DNA from: Phorcus lineatus
Taxonomy: Eukaryota; Mollusca; Gastropoda; Trochida; Trochidae
Assembly (NCBI GenBank): GCA_921293015.1
Contig: OV121093.1
Span: 434,001-498,000 of the forward strand
Reading direction: 5' to 3'
DNA: 64,000 bases
Made by a program: the position numbers and the translations under genes. Shown here piece by piece: positions 1-13,717 of the stretch. The notes below the pieces were generated by a model that was not told the DNA's origin, made no database searches, and saw nothing but the letters and a program-made list of their open reading frames with translations. Numbering within the stretch: the stretch's first letter is position 1; each line of letters starts with the position of its first letter.

Positions 1-1309
1 AGTAGAGTACGTACCAGTTAAAGCATCCAGCAGTAGAGTACGTACCAGTTAAAGCATACAGCAGTAGAGTACGTAACAGTTAAAGCATAAAGCAGTAGAG
101 TACGTGCCAGTTAAAGCATAAAGCAGTAGAGTACGTAGCAGTTAAAGCATACAGCAGTAGAGTACGTACCAGTTAAAGCATATAGCAGTAGAGTACGTAC
201 CAGTTAAAGCATACAGCAGTAGAGTACGTACCAGTTAAAGCATAAAGCAGTAGAGTACGTACCAGTTAAAGCATAAAGCAGTAGAGTACGTACCAGTTAA
301 AGCATATAGCAGTAGAGTACGTAGCAGTTAAAGCATAAAGCAGTAGAGTACGTACCAGTTAAAGCATACAGCAGTAGAGTACGTACCAGTTAAAGCATAT
401 AGCAGTAGAGTACGTGCCAGTTAAAGCATACAGCAGTAGAGTACGTACCAGTTAAAGCATACAGCAGTAGAGTACGTACCAGTTAAAGCATATAGCAGTA
501 GAGTACGTGCCAGTTAAAGCATAAAGCAGTAGAGTACGTACCAGTTAAAGCATAAAGCAGTAGAGTACGTAACAGTTAAAGCATAAAGCAGTAGAGTACG
601 TACCAGTTAAAGCATAAAGCAGTAGAGTACGTATCAGTTAAAGCATAAAGCAGTAGAGTACGTATCAGTTAAAGCATACAGCAGTAGAGTACGTAACAGT
701 TAAAGCATAAAGCAGTAGAGTCCGTATCAGTTAAAGCATACAGCAGTAGAGTACGTACCAGTTAAAGCATAAAGCAGTAGAGTACGTATCAGTTAAAGCA
801 TAAAGCAGTAGAGTACGTAACAGTTAAAGCATAAAGCAGTAGAGTACGTATCAGTTAAAGCATAAAGCAGTAGAGTACGTAACAGTTAAAGCATAAAGCA
901 GTAGAGTACGTAACAGTTAAAGCATAAAGCAGTAGAGTACGTATCAGTTAAAGCATAAAGCATTAGAGTACGTGCCAGTTAAAGCATAAAGCAGTAGAGT
1001 ACGTACCAGTTAAAGCATAAAGCAGTAGAGTACGTACCAGTTAAAGCATACAGCAGTAGAGTACGTACCAGTTAAAGCATTAAGCAGTAGAGTACGTACC
1101 AGTTAAAGCATAAAGCAGTAGAGTACGTACCAGTTAAAGCATATAGCAGTAGAGTACGTAGCAGTTAAAGCATAAAGCAGTAGAGTACGTACCAGTTAAA
1201 GCATACAGCAGTAGAGTACGTACCAGTTAAAGCATATAGCAGTAGAGTACGTACCAGTTAAAGCATAAAGCAGTAGAGTACGTAGCAGTTAAAGCATACA
1301 GCAGTAGAG

Positions 1310-2741
1310 TACGTACCAGTTAAAGCATATAGCAGTAGAGTACGTGCCAGTTAAAGCATAAAGCAGTAGAGTACGTACCAGTTAAAGCATAAAGCAGTAG
1401 AGTACGTAACAGTTAAAGCATAAAGCAGTAGAGTACGTACCAGTTAAAGCATAAAGCAGTAGAGTACGTACCAGTTAAAGCATAAAGCAGTAGAGTACGT
1501 ACCAGTTAAAGCATCCAGCAGTAGAGTACGTACCAGTTAAAGCATACAGCAGTAGAGTACGTAACAGTTAAAGCATAAAGCAGTAGAGTACGTGCCAGTT
1601 AAAGCATAAAGCAGTAGAGTACGTACCAGTTAAAGCATAAAGCAGTAGAGTACGTACCAGTTAAAGCATACAGCAGTAGAGTACGTAACAGTTAAAGCAT
1701 AAAGAAGTAGAGTACGTGCCAGTTAAAGCATACAGCAGTAGAGTACGTACCAGTTAAAGCATATAGCAGTAGAGTACGTAACAGTTAAAGCATAAAGAAG
1801 TAGAGTACGTGCCAGTTAAAGTATAAAGCAGTAGAGTACGTACCAGTTAAAGCATAAAGCAGTAGAGTACGTACCAGTTAAAGCATAAAGCAGTAGAGTA
1901 CGTACCAGTTAAAGCATACAGCAGTAGAGTACGTACCAGTTAAAGCATACAGCAGTAGAGTACGTAACAGTTAAAGCATAAAGCAGTAGAGTACGTGCCA
2001 GTTAAAGCATAAAGCAGTAGAGTACGTAGCAGTTAAAGCATACAGCAGTAGAGTACGTACCAGTTAAAGCATATAGCAGTAGAGTACGTACCAGTTAAAG
2101 CATACAGCAGTAGAGTACGTACCAGTTAAAGCATAAAGCAGTAGAGTACGTACCAGTTAAAGCATAAAGCAGTAGAGTACGTACCAGTTAAAGCATAAAG
2201 CAGTAGAGTACGTGCCAGTTAAAGCATAAAGCAGTAGAGTACGTACCAGTTAAAGCATAAAGCAGTAGAGTACGTACCAGTTAAAGCATACAGCAGTAGA
2301 GTACGTAACAGTTAAAGCATAAAGAAGTAGAGTACGTGCCAGTTAAAGTATAAAGCAGTAGAGTACGTACCAGTTAAAGCATAAAGCAGTAGAGTACGTA
2401 CCAGTTAAAGCATACAGCAGTAGAGTACGTAACAGTTAAAGCATAAAGAAGTAGAGTACGTGCCAGTTAAAGTATAAAGCAGTAGAGTACGTACCAGTTA
2501 AAGCATAAAGCAGTAGAGTACGTACCAGTTAAAGCATAAAGCAGTAGAGTACGTAACAGTTAAAGCATAAAGCAGTAGAGTACGTAGCAGTTAAAGCATA
2601 TAGCAGTAGAGTACGTGCCAGTTAAAGCATAAAGCAGTAGAGTACGTACCAGTTAAAGCATAAAGCAGTAGAGTACGTACCAGTTAAAGCATAAAGCAGT
2701 AGAGTACGTACCAGTTAAAGTATAAAGCAGTAGAGTACGTA
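1310..2741 (+). repeat. 1.4-kb direct repeat, copy 1 (partner at +6,420)
   Basis: Bases from about 1310 to 2741 match 7730-9161 at a constant offset of 6,420 bp. I noticed a single difference (catacagc against catccagc near 1918/8338). The stretch is rich in GTAAC followed by AAAGAAGTAG (C31A) and GTGCC monomers with C24T. It lies inside the 3.1-kb repeat and so also recurs at +13,288. Confidence 0.9.
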
Positions 2742-2852
2742 CCAGTTAAAGCATACAGCAGTAGAGTACGTAGCAGTTAAAGCATAAAGCAGTAGAGTAC
2801 GTACCAGTTAAAGCATACAGCAGTAGAGTACGTACCAGTTAAAGCATATAGC

Positions 2853-3577
2853 TGTAGAGTACGTGCCAGTTAAAGCATAAAGCAGTAGAGTACGTAGCAG
2901 TTAAAGCATACAGCAGTAGAGTACGTACCAGTTAAAGCATATAGCAGTAGAGTACGTGCCAGTTAAAGCATAAAGCAGTAGAGTACGTACCAGTTAAAGC
3001 ATAAAGCAGTAGAGTACGTGCCGCATAAAGCAGTAGAGTACGTACCAGTTAAAGTATAAAGCAGTAGAGTACGTACCAGTTAAAGCATACAGCAGTAGAG
3101 TACGTAGCAGTTAAAGCATACAGCAGTAGAGTACGTACCAGTTAAAGCATAAAACAGTAGAGTACGTAACAGTTAAAGCATAAAGCAGTAGAGTACGTAC
3201 CAGTTAAAGCATATAGCTGTAGAGTACGTGCCAGTTAAAGCATAAAGCAGTAGAGTACGTAGCAGTTAAAGCATACAGCAGTAGAGTACGTACCAGTTAA
3301 AGCATATAGCAGTAGAGTACGTGCCAGTTAAAGCATAAAGCAGTAGAGTACGTACCAGTTAAAGCATAAAGCAGTAGAGTACGTGCCGCATAAAGCAGTA
3401 GAGTACGTACCAGTTAAAGTATAAAGCAGTAGAGTACGTACCAGTTAAAGCATACAGCAGTAGAGTACGTAGCAGTTAAAGCATACAGCAGTAGAGTACG
3501 TACCAGTTAAAGCATAAAACAGTAGAGTACGTACCAGTTAAAGCATAAAGCAGTAGAGTACGTACCAGTTAAAGCAT
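2853..3577 (+). repeat. 365-bp HOR, two tandem copies
   Basis: A unit of eleven 31-bp monomers plus one 24-bp monomer is repeated in tandem. The A1T monomer (gcTgtag) lies at 2853 and 3218, and the short monomer at 3021 and 3386, each 365 bp apart. The same pair appears at 16141/16506 as part of the +13,288 repeat, and in the 29-kb region (short monomers at 29118 and 29483, A1T at 28950 and 29315). Confidence 0.9.
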
Positions 3578-5550
3578 ACAGCAGTAGAGTACGTACCAGT
3601 TAAAGCATATAGCAGTAGAGTACGTATCAGTTAAAGCATAAAGCAGTAGAGTACGTATCAGTTAAAGCATAAAGCAGTAGAGTACGTATCAGTTAAAGCA
3701 TAAAGCAGTAGAGTACGTATCAGTTAAAGCATACAGCAGTAGAGTACGTAACAGTTAAAGCATAAAGCAGTAGAGTACGTATCAGTTAAAGCATAAAGCA
3801 GTAGAGTACGTACCAGTTAAAGCATATAGCAGTAGAGTACGTAGCAGTTAAAGCATAAAGCAGTAGAGTACGTATCAGTTAAAGTATAAAGCAGTAGAGT
3901 ACGTACCAGTTAAAGCATAAAGCAGTAGAGTACGTACCAGTTAAAGCATATAGCAGTAGAGTACGTGCCAGTTAAAGCATAAAGCAGTAGAGTACGTACC
4001 AGTTAAAGCATGTAGCAGTAGAGTACGTACCAGTTAAAGCATACAGCAGTAGAGTACGTACCAGTTAAAGCATAAAGCAGTAGAGTACGTACCAGTTAAA
4101 GCATAAAGCAGTAGAGTACGTACCAGTTAAAGTATAAAGCAGTAGAGTACGTACCAGTTAAAGCATACAGCAGTAGAATACGTAGCAGTTAAAGCATAAA
4201 GCAGTAGAGTACGTACCAGTTAAAGCATACAGCAGTAGAGTACGTAGCAGTTAAAGCATAAAGCAGTAGAGTACGTACCAGTTAAAGCATACAGCAGTAG
4301 AGTACGTACCAGTTAAAGCATATAGCAGTAGAGTACGTGCCAGTTAAAGCATACAGCAGTAGAGTACGTAGCAGTTAAAGCATACAGCAGTAGAGTACGT
4401 ACCAGTTAAAGCATAAAACAGTAGAGTACGTACCAGTTAAAGCATAAAGCAGTAGAGTACGTACCAGTTAAAGCATCCAGCAGTAGAGTACGTACCAGTT
4501 AAAGCATACAGCAGTAGAGTACGTAACAGTTAAAGCATAAAGCAGTAGAGTACGTGCCAGTTAAAGCATAAAGCAGTAGAGTACGTACCAGTTAAAGCAT
4601 AAAGCAGTAGAGTACGTACCAGTTAAAGCATACAGCAGTAGAGTACGTAACAGTTAAAGCATAAAGAAGTAGAGTACGTGCCAGTTAAAGTATAAAGCAG
4701 TAGAGTACGTACCAGTTAAAGCATAAAGCAGTAGAGTACGTACCAGTTAAAGCATAAAGCAGTAGAGTACGTAACAGTTAAAGCATAAAGCAGTAGAGTA
4801 CGTAGCAGTTAAAGCATATAGCAGTAGAGTACGTGCCAGTTAAAGCATAAAGCAGTAGAGTACGTACCAGTTAAAGCATAAAGCAGTAGAGTACGTACCA
4901 GTTAAAGCATAAAGCAGTAGAGTACGTACCAGTTAAAGTATAAAGCAGTAGAGTACGTACCAGTTAAAGCATACAGCAGTAGAGTACGTAGCAGTTAAAG
5001 CATAAAGCAGTAGAGTACGTAACAGTTAAAGCATACAGCAGTAGAGTACGTACCAGTTAAAGCATATAGCTGTAGAGTACGTGCCAGTTAAAGCATAAAG
5101 CAGTAGAGTACGTAGCAGTTAAAGCATACAGCAGTAGAGTACGTACCAGTTAAAGCATATAGCAGTAGAGTACGTGCCAGTTAAAGCATAAAGCAGTAGA
5201 GTACGTACCAGTTAAAGCATAAAGCAGTAGAGTACGTGCCGCATAAAGCAGTAGAGTACGTACCAGTTAAAGCATAAAGCAGTAGAGTACGTACCAGTTA
5301 AAGCATACAGCAGTAGAGTACGTACCAGTTAAAGCATACAGCAGTAGAGTACGTACCAGTTAAAGCATAAAACAGTAGAGTACGTACCAGTTAAAGCATA
5401 AAGCAGTAGAGTACGTACCAGTTAAAGCATAAAGCAGTAGAGTACGTACCAGTTAAAGCATACAGCAGTAGAGTACGTAACAGTTAAAGCATAAAGCAGT
5501 AGAGTACGTGCCAGTTAAAGCATAAAGCAGTAGAGTACGTACCAGTTAAA

Positions 5551-6093
5551 TCATACAGCAGTAGAGTACGTACCAGTTAAAGCATACAGCAGTAGAGTAC
5601 GTACCAGTTAAAGCATAAAGCAGTAGAGTACGTATCAGTTAAAGCATAAAGCAGTAGAGTACGTAACAGTTAAAGCATAAAGCAGTAGAGTACGTATCAG
5701 TTAAAGCATAAAGCAGTAGAGTACGTACCAGTTAAAGCATATAGCAGTAGAGTACGTAGCAGTTAAAGCATAAAGCAGTAGAGTACGTAGCAGTTAAAGT
5801 ATAAAGCAGTAGAGTACGTACCAGTTAAAGCATAAAGCAGTAGAGTACGTACCAGTTAAAGCATATAGCAGTAGAGTACGTGCCAGTTAAAGCATAAAGC
5901 AGTAGAGTACGTACCAGTTAAAGCATGTAGCAGTAGAGTACGTACCAGTTAAAGCATACAGCAGTAGAGTACGTACCAGTTAAAGCATAAAGCAGTAGAG
6001 TACGTACCAGTTAAAGCATAAAGCAGTAGAGTACGTACCAGTTAAAGTATAAAGCAGTAGAGTACGTACCAGTTAAAGCATACAGCAGTAGAA
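5551..6093 (+). repeat. Short cassette, form S1
   Basis: This is measured from the A22T base (ttaaaTcat) at 5551 to the G7A base (tagaAtacg) at 6093, 542 bp. Compared with the long cassette it lacks nine consecutive monomers, from the GTACC-catacagc before the GTAAC/GAGTCC pair through the GTATC-catacagc monomer. It therefore has no GAGTCC/CAATT monomer. The next long-range copy is at 19180-19722, 13,629 bp away. Confidence 0.85.
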
Positions 6094-7729
6094 TACGTAG
6101 CAGTTAAAGCATAAAGCAGTAGAGTACGTACCAGTTAAAGCATACAGCAGTAGAGTACGTAGCAGTTAAAGCATAAAGCAGTAGAGTACGTACCAGTTAA
6201 AGCATACAGCAGTAGAGTACGTACCAGTTAAAGCATATAGCAGTAGAGTACGTGCCAGTTAAAGCATACAGCAGTAGAGTACGTAGCAGTTAAAGCATAC
6301 AGCAGTAGAGTACGTACCAGTTAAAGCATAAAGCAGTAGAGTACGTACCAGTTAAAGCATACAGCAGTAGAGTACGTAACAGTTAAAGCATAAAGAAGTA
6401 GAGTACGTGCCAGTTAAAGTATAAAGCAGTAGAGTACGTACCAGTTAAAGCATAAAGCAGTAGAGTACGTACCAGTTAAAGCATAAAGCAGTAGAGTACG
6501 TAACAGTTAAAGCATAAAGCAGTAGAGTACGTAGCAGTTAAAGCATATAGCAGTAGAGTACGTGCCAGTTAAAGCATAAAGCAGTAGAGTACGTACCAGT
6601 TAAAGCATACAGCAGTAGAGTACGTACCAGTTAAAGCATAAAGCAGTAGAGTACGTACCAGTTAAAGTATAAAGCAGTAGAGTACGTACCAGTTAAAGCA
6701 TACAGCAGTAGAGTACGTAGCAGTTAAAGCATAAAGCAGTAGAGTACGTAACAGTTAAAGCATACAGCAGTAGAGTACGTACCAGTTAAAGCATATAGCT
6801 GTAGAGTACGTGCCAGTTAAAGCATAAAGCAGTAGAGTACGTAGCAGTTAAAGCATACAGCAGTAGAGTACGTACCAGTTAAAGCATATAGCAGTAGAGT
6901 ACGTGCCAGTTAAAGCATAAAGCAGTAGAGTACGTACCAGTTAAAGCATAAAGCAGTAGAGTACGTGCCGCATAAAGCAGTAGAGTACGTACCAGTTAAA
7001 GTATAAAGCAGTAGAGTACGTACCAGTTAAAGCATACAGCAGTAGAGTACGTAGCAGTTAAAGCATACAGCAGTAGAGTACGTACCAGTTAAAGCATAAA
7101 ACAGTAGAGTACGTACCAGTTAAAGCATAAAGCAGTAGAGTACGTACCAGTTAAAGCATAAAGCAGTAGAGTACGTACCAGTTAAAGCATACAGCAGTAG
7201 AGTACGTAACAGTTAAAGCATAAAGCAGTAGAGTACGTGCCAGTTAAAGCATAAAGCAGTAGAGTACGTACCAGTTAAATCATACAGCAGTAGAGTACGT
7301 ACCAGTTAAAGCATACAGCAGTAGAGTACGTACCAGTTAAAGCATAAAGCAGTAGAGTACGTATCAGTTAAAGCATAAAGCAGTAGAGTACGTACCAGTT
7401 AAAGCATACAGCAGTAGAGTACGTAACAGTTAAAGCATAAAGCAGTAGAGTCCGTATCAATTAAAGCATAAAGCAGTAGAGTACGTAACAGTTAAAGCAT
7501 ACAGCAGTAGAGTACGTACCAGTTAAAGCATATAGCAGTAGAGTACGTATCAGTTAAAGCATAAAGCAGTAGAGTACGTAGCAGTTAAAGCATAAAGCAG
7601 TAGAGTACGTATCAGTTAAAGCATAAAGCAGTAGAGTACGTATCAGTTAAAGCATACAGCAGTAGAGTACGTAACAGTTAAAGCATAAAGCAGTAGAGTA
7701 CGTATCAGTTAAAGCATAAAGCAGTAGAG

Positions 7730-9161
7730 TACGTGCCAGTTAAAGCATATAGCAGTAGAGTACGTGCCAGTTAAAGCATAAAGCAGTAGAGTACGTACCA
7801 GTTAAAGCATAAAGCAGTAGAGTACGTAACAGTTAAAGCATAAAGCAGTAGAGTACGTACCAGTTAAAGCATAAAGCAGTAGAGTACGTACCAGTTAAAG
7901 CATAAAGCAGTAGAGTACGTACCAGTTAAAGCATCCAGCAGTAGAGTACGTACCAGTTAAAGCATACAGCAGTAGAGTACGTAACAGTTAAAGCATAAAG
8001 CAGTAGAGTACGTGCCAGTTAAAGCATAAAGCAGTAGAGTACGTACCAGTTAAAGCATAAAGCAGTAGAGTACGTACCAGTTAAAGCATACAGCAGTAGA
8101 GTACGTAACAGTTAAAGCATAAAGAAGTAGAGTACGTGCCAGTTAAAGCATACAGCAGTAGAGTACGTACCAGTTAAAGCATATAGCAGTAGAGTACGTA
8201 ACAGTTAAAGCATAAAGAAGTAGAGTACGTGCCAGTTAAAGTATAAAGCAGTAGAGTACGTACCAGTTAAAGCATAAAGCAGTAGAGTACGTACCAGTTA
8301 AAGCATAAAGCAGTAGAGTACGTACCAGTTAAAGCATCCAGCAGTAGAGTACGTACCAGTTAAAGCATACAGCAGTAGAGTACGTAACAGTTAAAGCATA
8401 AAGCAGTAGAGTACGTGCCAGTTAAAGCATAAAGCAGTAGAGTACGTAGCAGTTAAAGCATACAGCAGTAGAGTACGTACCAGTTAAAGCATATAGCAGT
8501 AGAGTACGTACCAGTTAAAGCATACAGCAGTAGAGTACGTACCAGTTAAAGCATAAAGCAGTAGAGTACGTACCAGTTAAAGCATAAAGCAGTAGAGTAC
8601 GTACCAGTTAAAGCATAAAGCAGTAGAGTACGTGCCAGTTAAAGCATAAAGCAGTAGAGTACGTACCAGTTAAAGCATAAAGCAGTAGAGTACGTACCAG
8701 TTAAAGCATACAGCAGTAGAGTACGTAACAGTTAAAGCATAAAGAAGTAGAGTACGTGCCAGTTAAAGTATAAAGCAGTAGAGTACGTACCAGTTAAAGC
8801 ATAAAGCAGTAGAGTACGTACCAGTTAAAGCATACAGCAGTAGAGTACGTAACAGTTAAAGCATAAAGAAGTAGAGTACGTGCCAGTTAAAGTATAAAGC
8901 AGTAGAGTACGTACCAGTTAAAGCATAAAGCAGTAGAGTACGTACCAGTTAAAGCATAAAGCAGTAGAGTACGTAACAGTTAAAGCATAAAGCAGTAGAG
9001 TACGTAGCAGTTAAAGCATATAGCAGTAGAGTACGTGCCAGTTAAAGCATAAAGCAGTAGAGTACGTACCAGTTAAAGCATAAAGCAGTAGAGTACGTAC
9101 CAGTTAAAGCATAAAGCAGTAGAGTACGTACCAGTTAAAGTATAAAGCAGTAGAGTACGTA
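7730..9161 (+). repeat. 1.4-kb direct repeat, copy 2 (partner at -6,420)
   Basis: This matches 1310-2741 at an offset of 6,420 bp. On the left it is joined to a cassette that starts at 7280 and is cut off near 7735. On the right the match stops where GTACC is replaced by GTAAC at about 9161, which leads into a second, partial tandem copy of the block. Confidence 0.9.
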
Positions 9162-10245
9162 ACAGTTAAAGCATAAAGAAGTAGAGTACGTGCCAGTTAA
9201 AGTATAAAGCAGTAGAGTACGTACCAGTTAAAGCATAAAGCAGTAGAGTACGTACCAGTTAAAGCATAAAGCAGTAGAGTACGTACCAGTTAAAGCATAA
9301 AGCAGTAGAGTACGTACCAGTTAAAGCATCCAGCAGTAGAGTACGTACCAGTTAAAGCATACAGCAGTAGAGTACGTAACAGTTAAAGCATAAAGCAGTA
9401 GAGTACGTGCCAGTTAAAGCATAAAGCAGTAGAGTACGTACCAGTTAAAGCATAAAGCAGTAGAGTACGTACCAGTTAAAGCATACAGCAGTAGAGTACG
9501 TAACAGTTAAAGCATAAAGAAGTAGAGTACGTGCCAGTTAAAGCATACAGCAGTAGAGTACGTACCAGTTAAAGCATATAGCAGTAGAGTACGTAACAGT
9601 TAAAGCATAAAGAAGTAGAGTACGTGCCAGTTAAAGTATAAAGCAGTAGAGTACGTACCAGTTAAAGCATAAAGCAGTAGAGTACGTACCAGTTAAAGCA
9701 TAAAGCAGTAGAGTACGTACCAGTTAAAGCATCCAGCAGTAGAGTACGTACCAGTTAAAGCATACAGCAGTAGAGTACGTAACAGTTAAAGCATAAAGCA
9801 GTAGAGTACGTGCCAGTTAAAGCATAAAGCAGTAGAGTACGTAGCAGTTAAAGCATACAGCAGTAGAGTACGTACCAGTTAAAGCATATAGCAGTAGAGT
9901 ACGTACCAGTTAAAGCATACAGCAGTAGAGTACGTACCAGTTAAAGCATAAAGCAGTAGAGTACGTACCAGTTAAAGCATAAAGCAGTAGAGTACGTACC
10001 AGTTAAAGCATAAAGCAGTAGAGTACGTGCCAGTTAAAGCATAAAGCAGTAGAGTACGTACCAGTTAAAGCATAAAGCAGTAGAGTACGTACCAGTTAAA
10101 GCATACAGCAGTAGAGTACGTAACAGTTAAAGCATAAAGAAGTAGAGTACGTGCCAGTTAAAGTATAAAGCAGTAGAGTACGTACCAGTTAAAGCATAAA
10201 GCAGTAGAGTACGTACCAGTTAAAGCATACAGCAGTAGAGTACGT
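7932..10245 (+). repeat. Tandem duplication of a 1,395-bp (45-monomer) block
   Basis: The CATCC monomer at 7932 and its whole downstream monomer order recur from 9327, exactly 45 monomers later. The second copy follows the first until about 10245, where GTAAC becomes GTACC, so it is about 0.9 kb long. This duplication is absent from the related material at 1.5-2.7 kb and at 14.8-16.0 kb. Confidence 0.85.
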
Positions 10246-10565
10246 ACCAGTTAAAGCATAAAGCAGTAGAGTACGTACCAGTTAAAGCATAAAGCAGTAG
10301 AGTACGTACCAGTTAAAGCATAAAGCAGTAGAGTACGTAGCAGTTAAAGCATACAGCAGTAGAGTACGTACCAGTTAAAGCATAAAACAGTAGAGTACGT
10401 ACCAGTTAAAGCATAAAGCAGTAGAGTACGTACCAGTTAAAGCATAAAGCAGTAGAGTACGTACCAGTTAAAGCATACAGCAGTAGAGTACGTAACAGTT
10501 AAAGCATAAAGCAGTAGAGTACGTGCCAGTTAAAGCATAAAGCAGTAGAGTACGTACCAGTTAAA

Positions 10566-11387
10566 TCATACAGCAGTAGAGTACGTACCAGTTAAAGCAT
10601 ACAGCAGTAGAGTACGTACCAGTTAAAGCATAAAGCAGTAGAGTACGTATCAGTTAAAGCATAAAGCAGTAGAGTACGTACCAGTTAAAGCATACAGCAG
10701 TAGAGTACGTAACAGTTAAAGCATAAAGCAGTAGAGTCCGTATCAATTAAAGCATAAAGCAGTAGAGTACGTAACAGTTAAAGCATACAGCAGTAGAGTA
10801 CGTACCAGTTAAAGCATATAGCAGTAGAGTACGTATCAGTTAAAGCATAAAGCAGTAGAGTACGTAGCAGTTAAAGCATAAAGCAGTAGAGTACGTATCA
10901 GTTAAAGCATAAAGCAGTAGAGTACGTATCAGTTAAAGCATACAGCAGTAGAGTACGTAACAGTTAAAGCATAAAGCAGTAGAGTACGTATCAGTTAAAG
11001 CATAAAGCAGTAGAGTACGTACCAGTTAAAGCATATAGCAGTAGAGTACGTAGCAGTTAAAGCATAAAGCAGTAGAGTACGTATCAGTTAAAGTATAAAG
11101 CAGTAGAGTACGTACCAGTTAAAGCATAAAGCAGTAGAGTACGTACCAGTTAAAGCATATAGCAGTAGAGTACGTGCCAGTTAAAGCATAAAGCAGTAGA
11201 GTACGTACCAGTTAAAGCATGTAGCAGTAGAGTACGTACCAGTTAAAGCATACAGCAGTAGAGTACGTACCAGTTAAAGCATAAAGCAGTAGAGTACGTA
11301 CCAGTTAAAGCATAAAGCAGTAGAGTACGTACCAGTTAAAGTATAAAGCAGTAGAGTACGTACCAGTTAAAGCATACAGCAGTAGAA
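10566..11387 (+). repeat. Long cassette (821 bp)
   Basis: It runs from the A22T base at 10566 to the G7A base at 11387. It contains the double-mutant monomer GAGTCCGTATCAATT at 10738 and the catGTagc monomer near 11219. It recurs at +6,420 as 16986-17807, although that copy lacks the double mutant. Confidence 0.88.
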
Positions 11388-12447
11388 TACGTAGCAGTTA
11401 AAGCATAAAGCAGTAGAGTACGTACCAGTTAAAGCATACAGCAGTAGAGTACGTAGCAGTTAAAGCATAAAGCAGTAGAGTACGTACCAGTTAAAGCATA
11501 CAGCAGTAGAGTACGTACCAGTTAAAGCATATAGCAGTAGAGTACGTGCCAGTTAAAGCATACAGCAGTAGAGTACGTAGCAGTTAAAGCATACAGCAGT
11601 AGAGTACGTACCAGTTAAAGCATAAAACAGTAGAGTACGTACCAGTTAAAGCATAAAGCAGTAGAGTACGTACCAGTTAAAGCATCCAGCAGTAGAGTAC
11701 GTACCAGTTAAAGCATACAGCAGTAGAGTACGTAACAGTTAAAGCATAAAGCAGTAGAGTACGTGCCAGTTAAAGCATAAAGCAGTAGAGTACGTACCAG
11801 TTAAAGCATAAAGCAGTAGAGTACGTACCAGTTAAAGCATACAGCAGTAGAGTACGTAACAGTTAAAGCATAAAGAAGTAGAGTACGTGCCAGTTAAAGT
11901 ATAAAGCAGTAGAGTACGTACCAGTTAAAGCATAAAGCAGTAGAGTACGTACCAGTTAAAGCATAAAGCAGTAGAGTACGTAACAGTTAAAGCATAAAGC
12001 AGTAGAGTACGTAGCAGTTAAAGCATATAGCAGTAGAGTACGTGCCAGTTAAAGCATAAAGCAGTAGAGTACGTACCAGTTAAAGCATAAAGCAGTAGAG
12101 TACGTACCAGTTAAAGCATAAAGCAGTAGAGTACGTACCAGTTAAAGTATAAAGCAGTAGAGTACGTACCAGTTAAAGCATACAGCAGTAGAGTACGTAG
12201 CAGTTAAAGCATAAAGCAGTAGAGTACGTAACAGTTAAAGCATACAGCAGTAGAGTACGTACCAGTTAAAGCATATAGCTGTAGAGTACGTGCCAGTTAA
12301 AGCATAAAGCAGTAGAGTACGTAGCAGTTAAAGCATACAGCAGTAGAGTACGTACCAGTTAAAGCATATAGCAGTAGAGTACGTGCCAGTTAAAGCATAA
12401 AGCAGTAGAGTACGTACCAGTTAAAGCATAAAGCAGTAGAGTACGTG

Positions 12448-12780
12448 CCGCATAAAGCAGTAGAGTACGTACCAGTTAAAGTATAAAGCAGTAGAGTACG
12501 TACCAGTTAAAGCATACAGCAGTAGAGTACGTAGCAGTTAAAGCATACAGCAGTAGAGTACGTACCAGTTAAAGCATAAAACAGTAGAGTACGTACCAGT
12601 TAAAGCATAAAGCAGTAGAGTACGTACCAGTTAAAGCATAAAGCAGTAGAGTACGTGCCGCATAAAGCAGTAGAGTACGTACCAGTTAAAGTATAAAGCA
12701 GTAGAGTACGTACCAGTTAAAGCATACAGCAGTAGAGTACGTAGCAGTTAAAGCATACAGCAGTAGAGTACGTAGCAGTT
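12448..12780 (+). repeat. 210-bp HOR fragment with paired short monomers
   Basis: Short monomers at 12448 and 12658 are 210 bp apart (six full plus one short). An identical spacing occurs at 22791/23001. The 365-bp spacing seen at 3.0, 16.3 and 29.1 kb is five monomers (155 bp) longer, so the two spacings are length alleles of one duplication. Confidence 0.8.
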
Positions 12781-13717
12781 AAAGCATAAAACAGTAGAGT
12801 ACGTACCAGTTAAAGCATAAAGCAGTAGAGTACGTACCAGTTAAAGCATCCAGCAGTAGAGTACGTACCAGTTAAAGCATACAGCAGTAGAGTACGTAAC
12901 AGTTAAAGCATAAAGCAGTAGAGTACGTGCCAGTTAAAGCATAAAGCAGTAGAGTACGTACCAGTTAAATCATACAGCAGTAGAGTACGTACCAGTTAAA
13001 GCATACAGCAGTAGAGTACGTACCAGTTAATGCATAAAGCAGTAGAGTACGTATCAGTTAAAGCATAAAGCAGTAGAGTACGTAACAGTTAAAGCATACA
13101 GCAGTAGAGTACGTAACAGTTAAAGCATAAAGCAGTAGAGTACGTAACAGTTAAAGCATACAGCAGTAGAGTACGTACCAGTTAAAGCATACAGCAGTAG
13201 AGTACGTACCAGTTAAAGCATATAGCAGTAGAGTACGTATCAGTTAAAGCATAAAGCAGTAGAGTACGTATCAGTTAAAGCATAAAGCAGTAGAGTACGT
13301 ATCAGTTAAAGCATAAAGCAGTAGAGTACGTATCAGTTAAAGCATACAGCAGTAGAGTACGTAACAGTTAAAGCATAAAGCAGTAGAGTACGTATCAGTT
13401 AAAGCATAAAGCAGTAGAGTACGTACCAGTTAAAGCATATAGCAGTAGAGTACGTAGCAGTTAAAGCATAAAGCAGTAGAGTACGTATCAGTTAAAGTAT
13501 AAAGCAGTAGAGTACGTACCAGTTAAAGCATAAAGCAGTAGAGTACGTACCAGTTAAAGCATATAGCAGTAGAGTACGTGCCAGTTAAAGCATAAAGCAG
13601 TAGAGTACGTATCAGTTAAAGCATACAGCAGTAGAGTACGTAACAGTTAAAGCATAAAGCAGTAGAGTACGTATCAGTTAAAGCATAAAGCAGTAGAGTA
13701 CGTACCAGTTAAAGCAT

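Larger units (their letters stand above)
430..3577 (+). repeat. 3.1-kb direct repeat, copy 1 (partner at +13,288)
   Basis: This stretch recurs in the same orientation 13,288 bp downstream. Shared rare markers fix the offset: the GAGTCC monomer (721 and 14009), CATTAGAG (961 and 14249), CATTAAGC (1078 and 14366), CATCC (1512 and 14800), A1T (2853 and 16141; 3218 and 16506), and the two short monomers (3021 and 16309; 3386 and 16674). Reading the lines side by side I noticed one mismatch (GTACC against GTAGC near the left end). The match ends at 3578, where catacagc faces catccagc. Confidence 0.9.
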
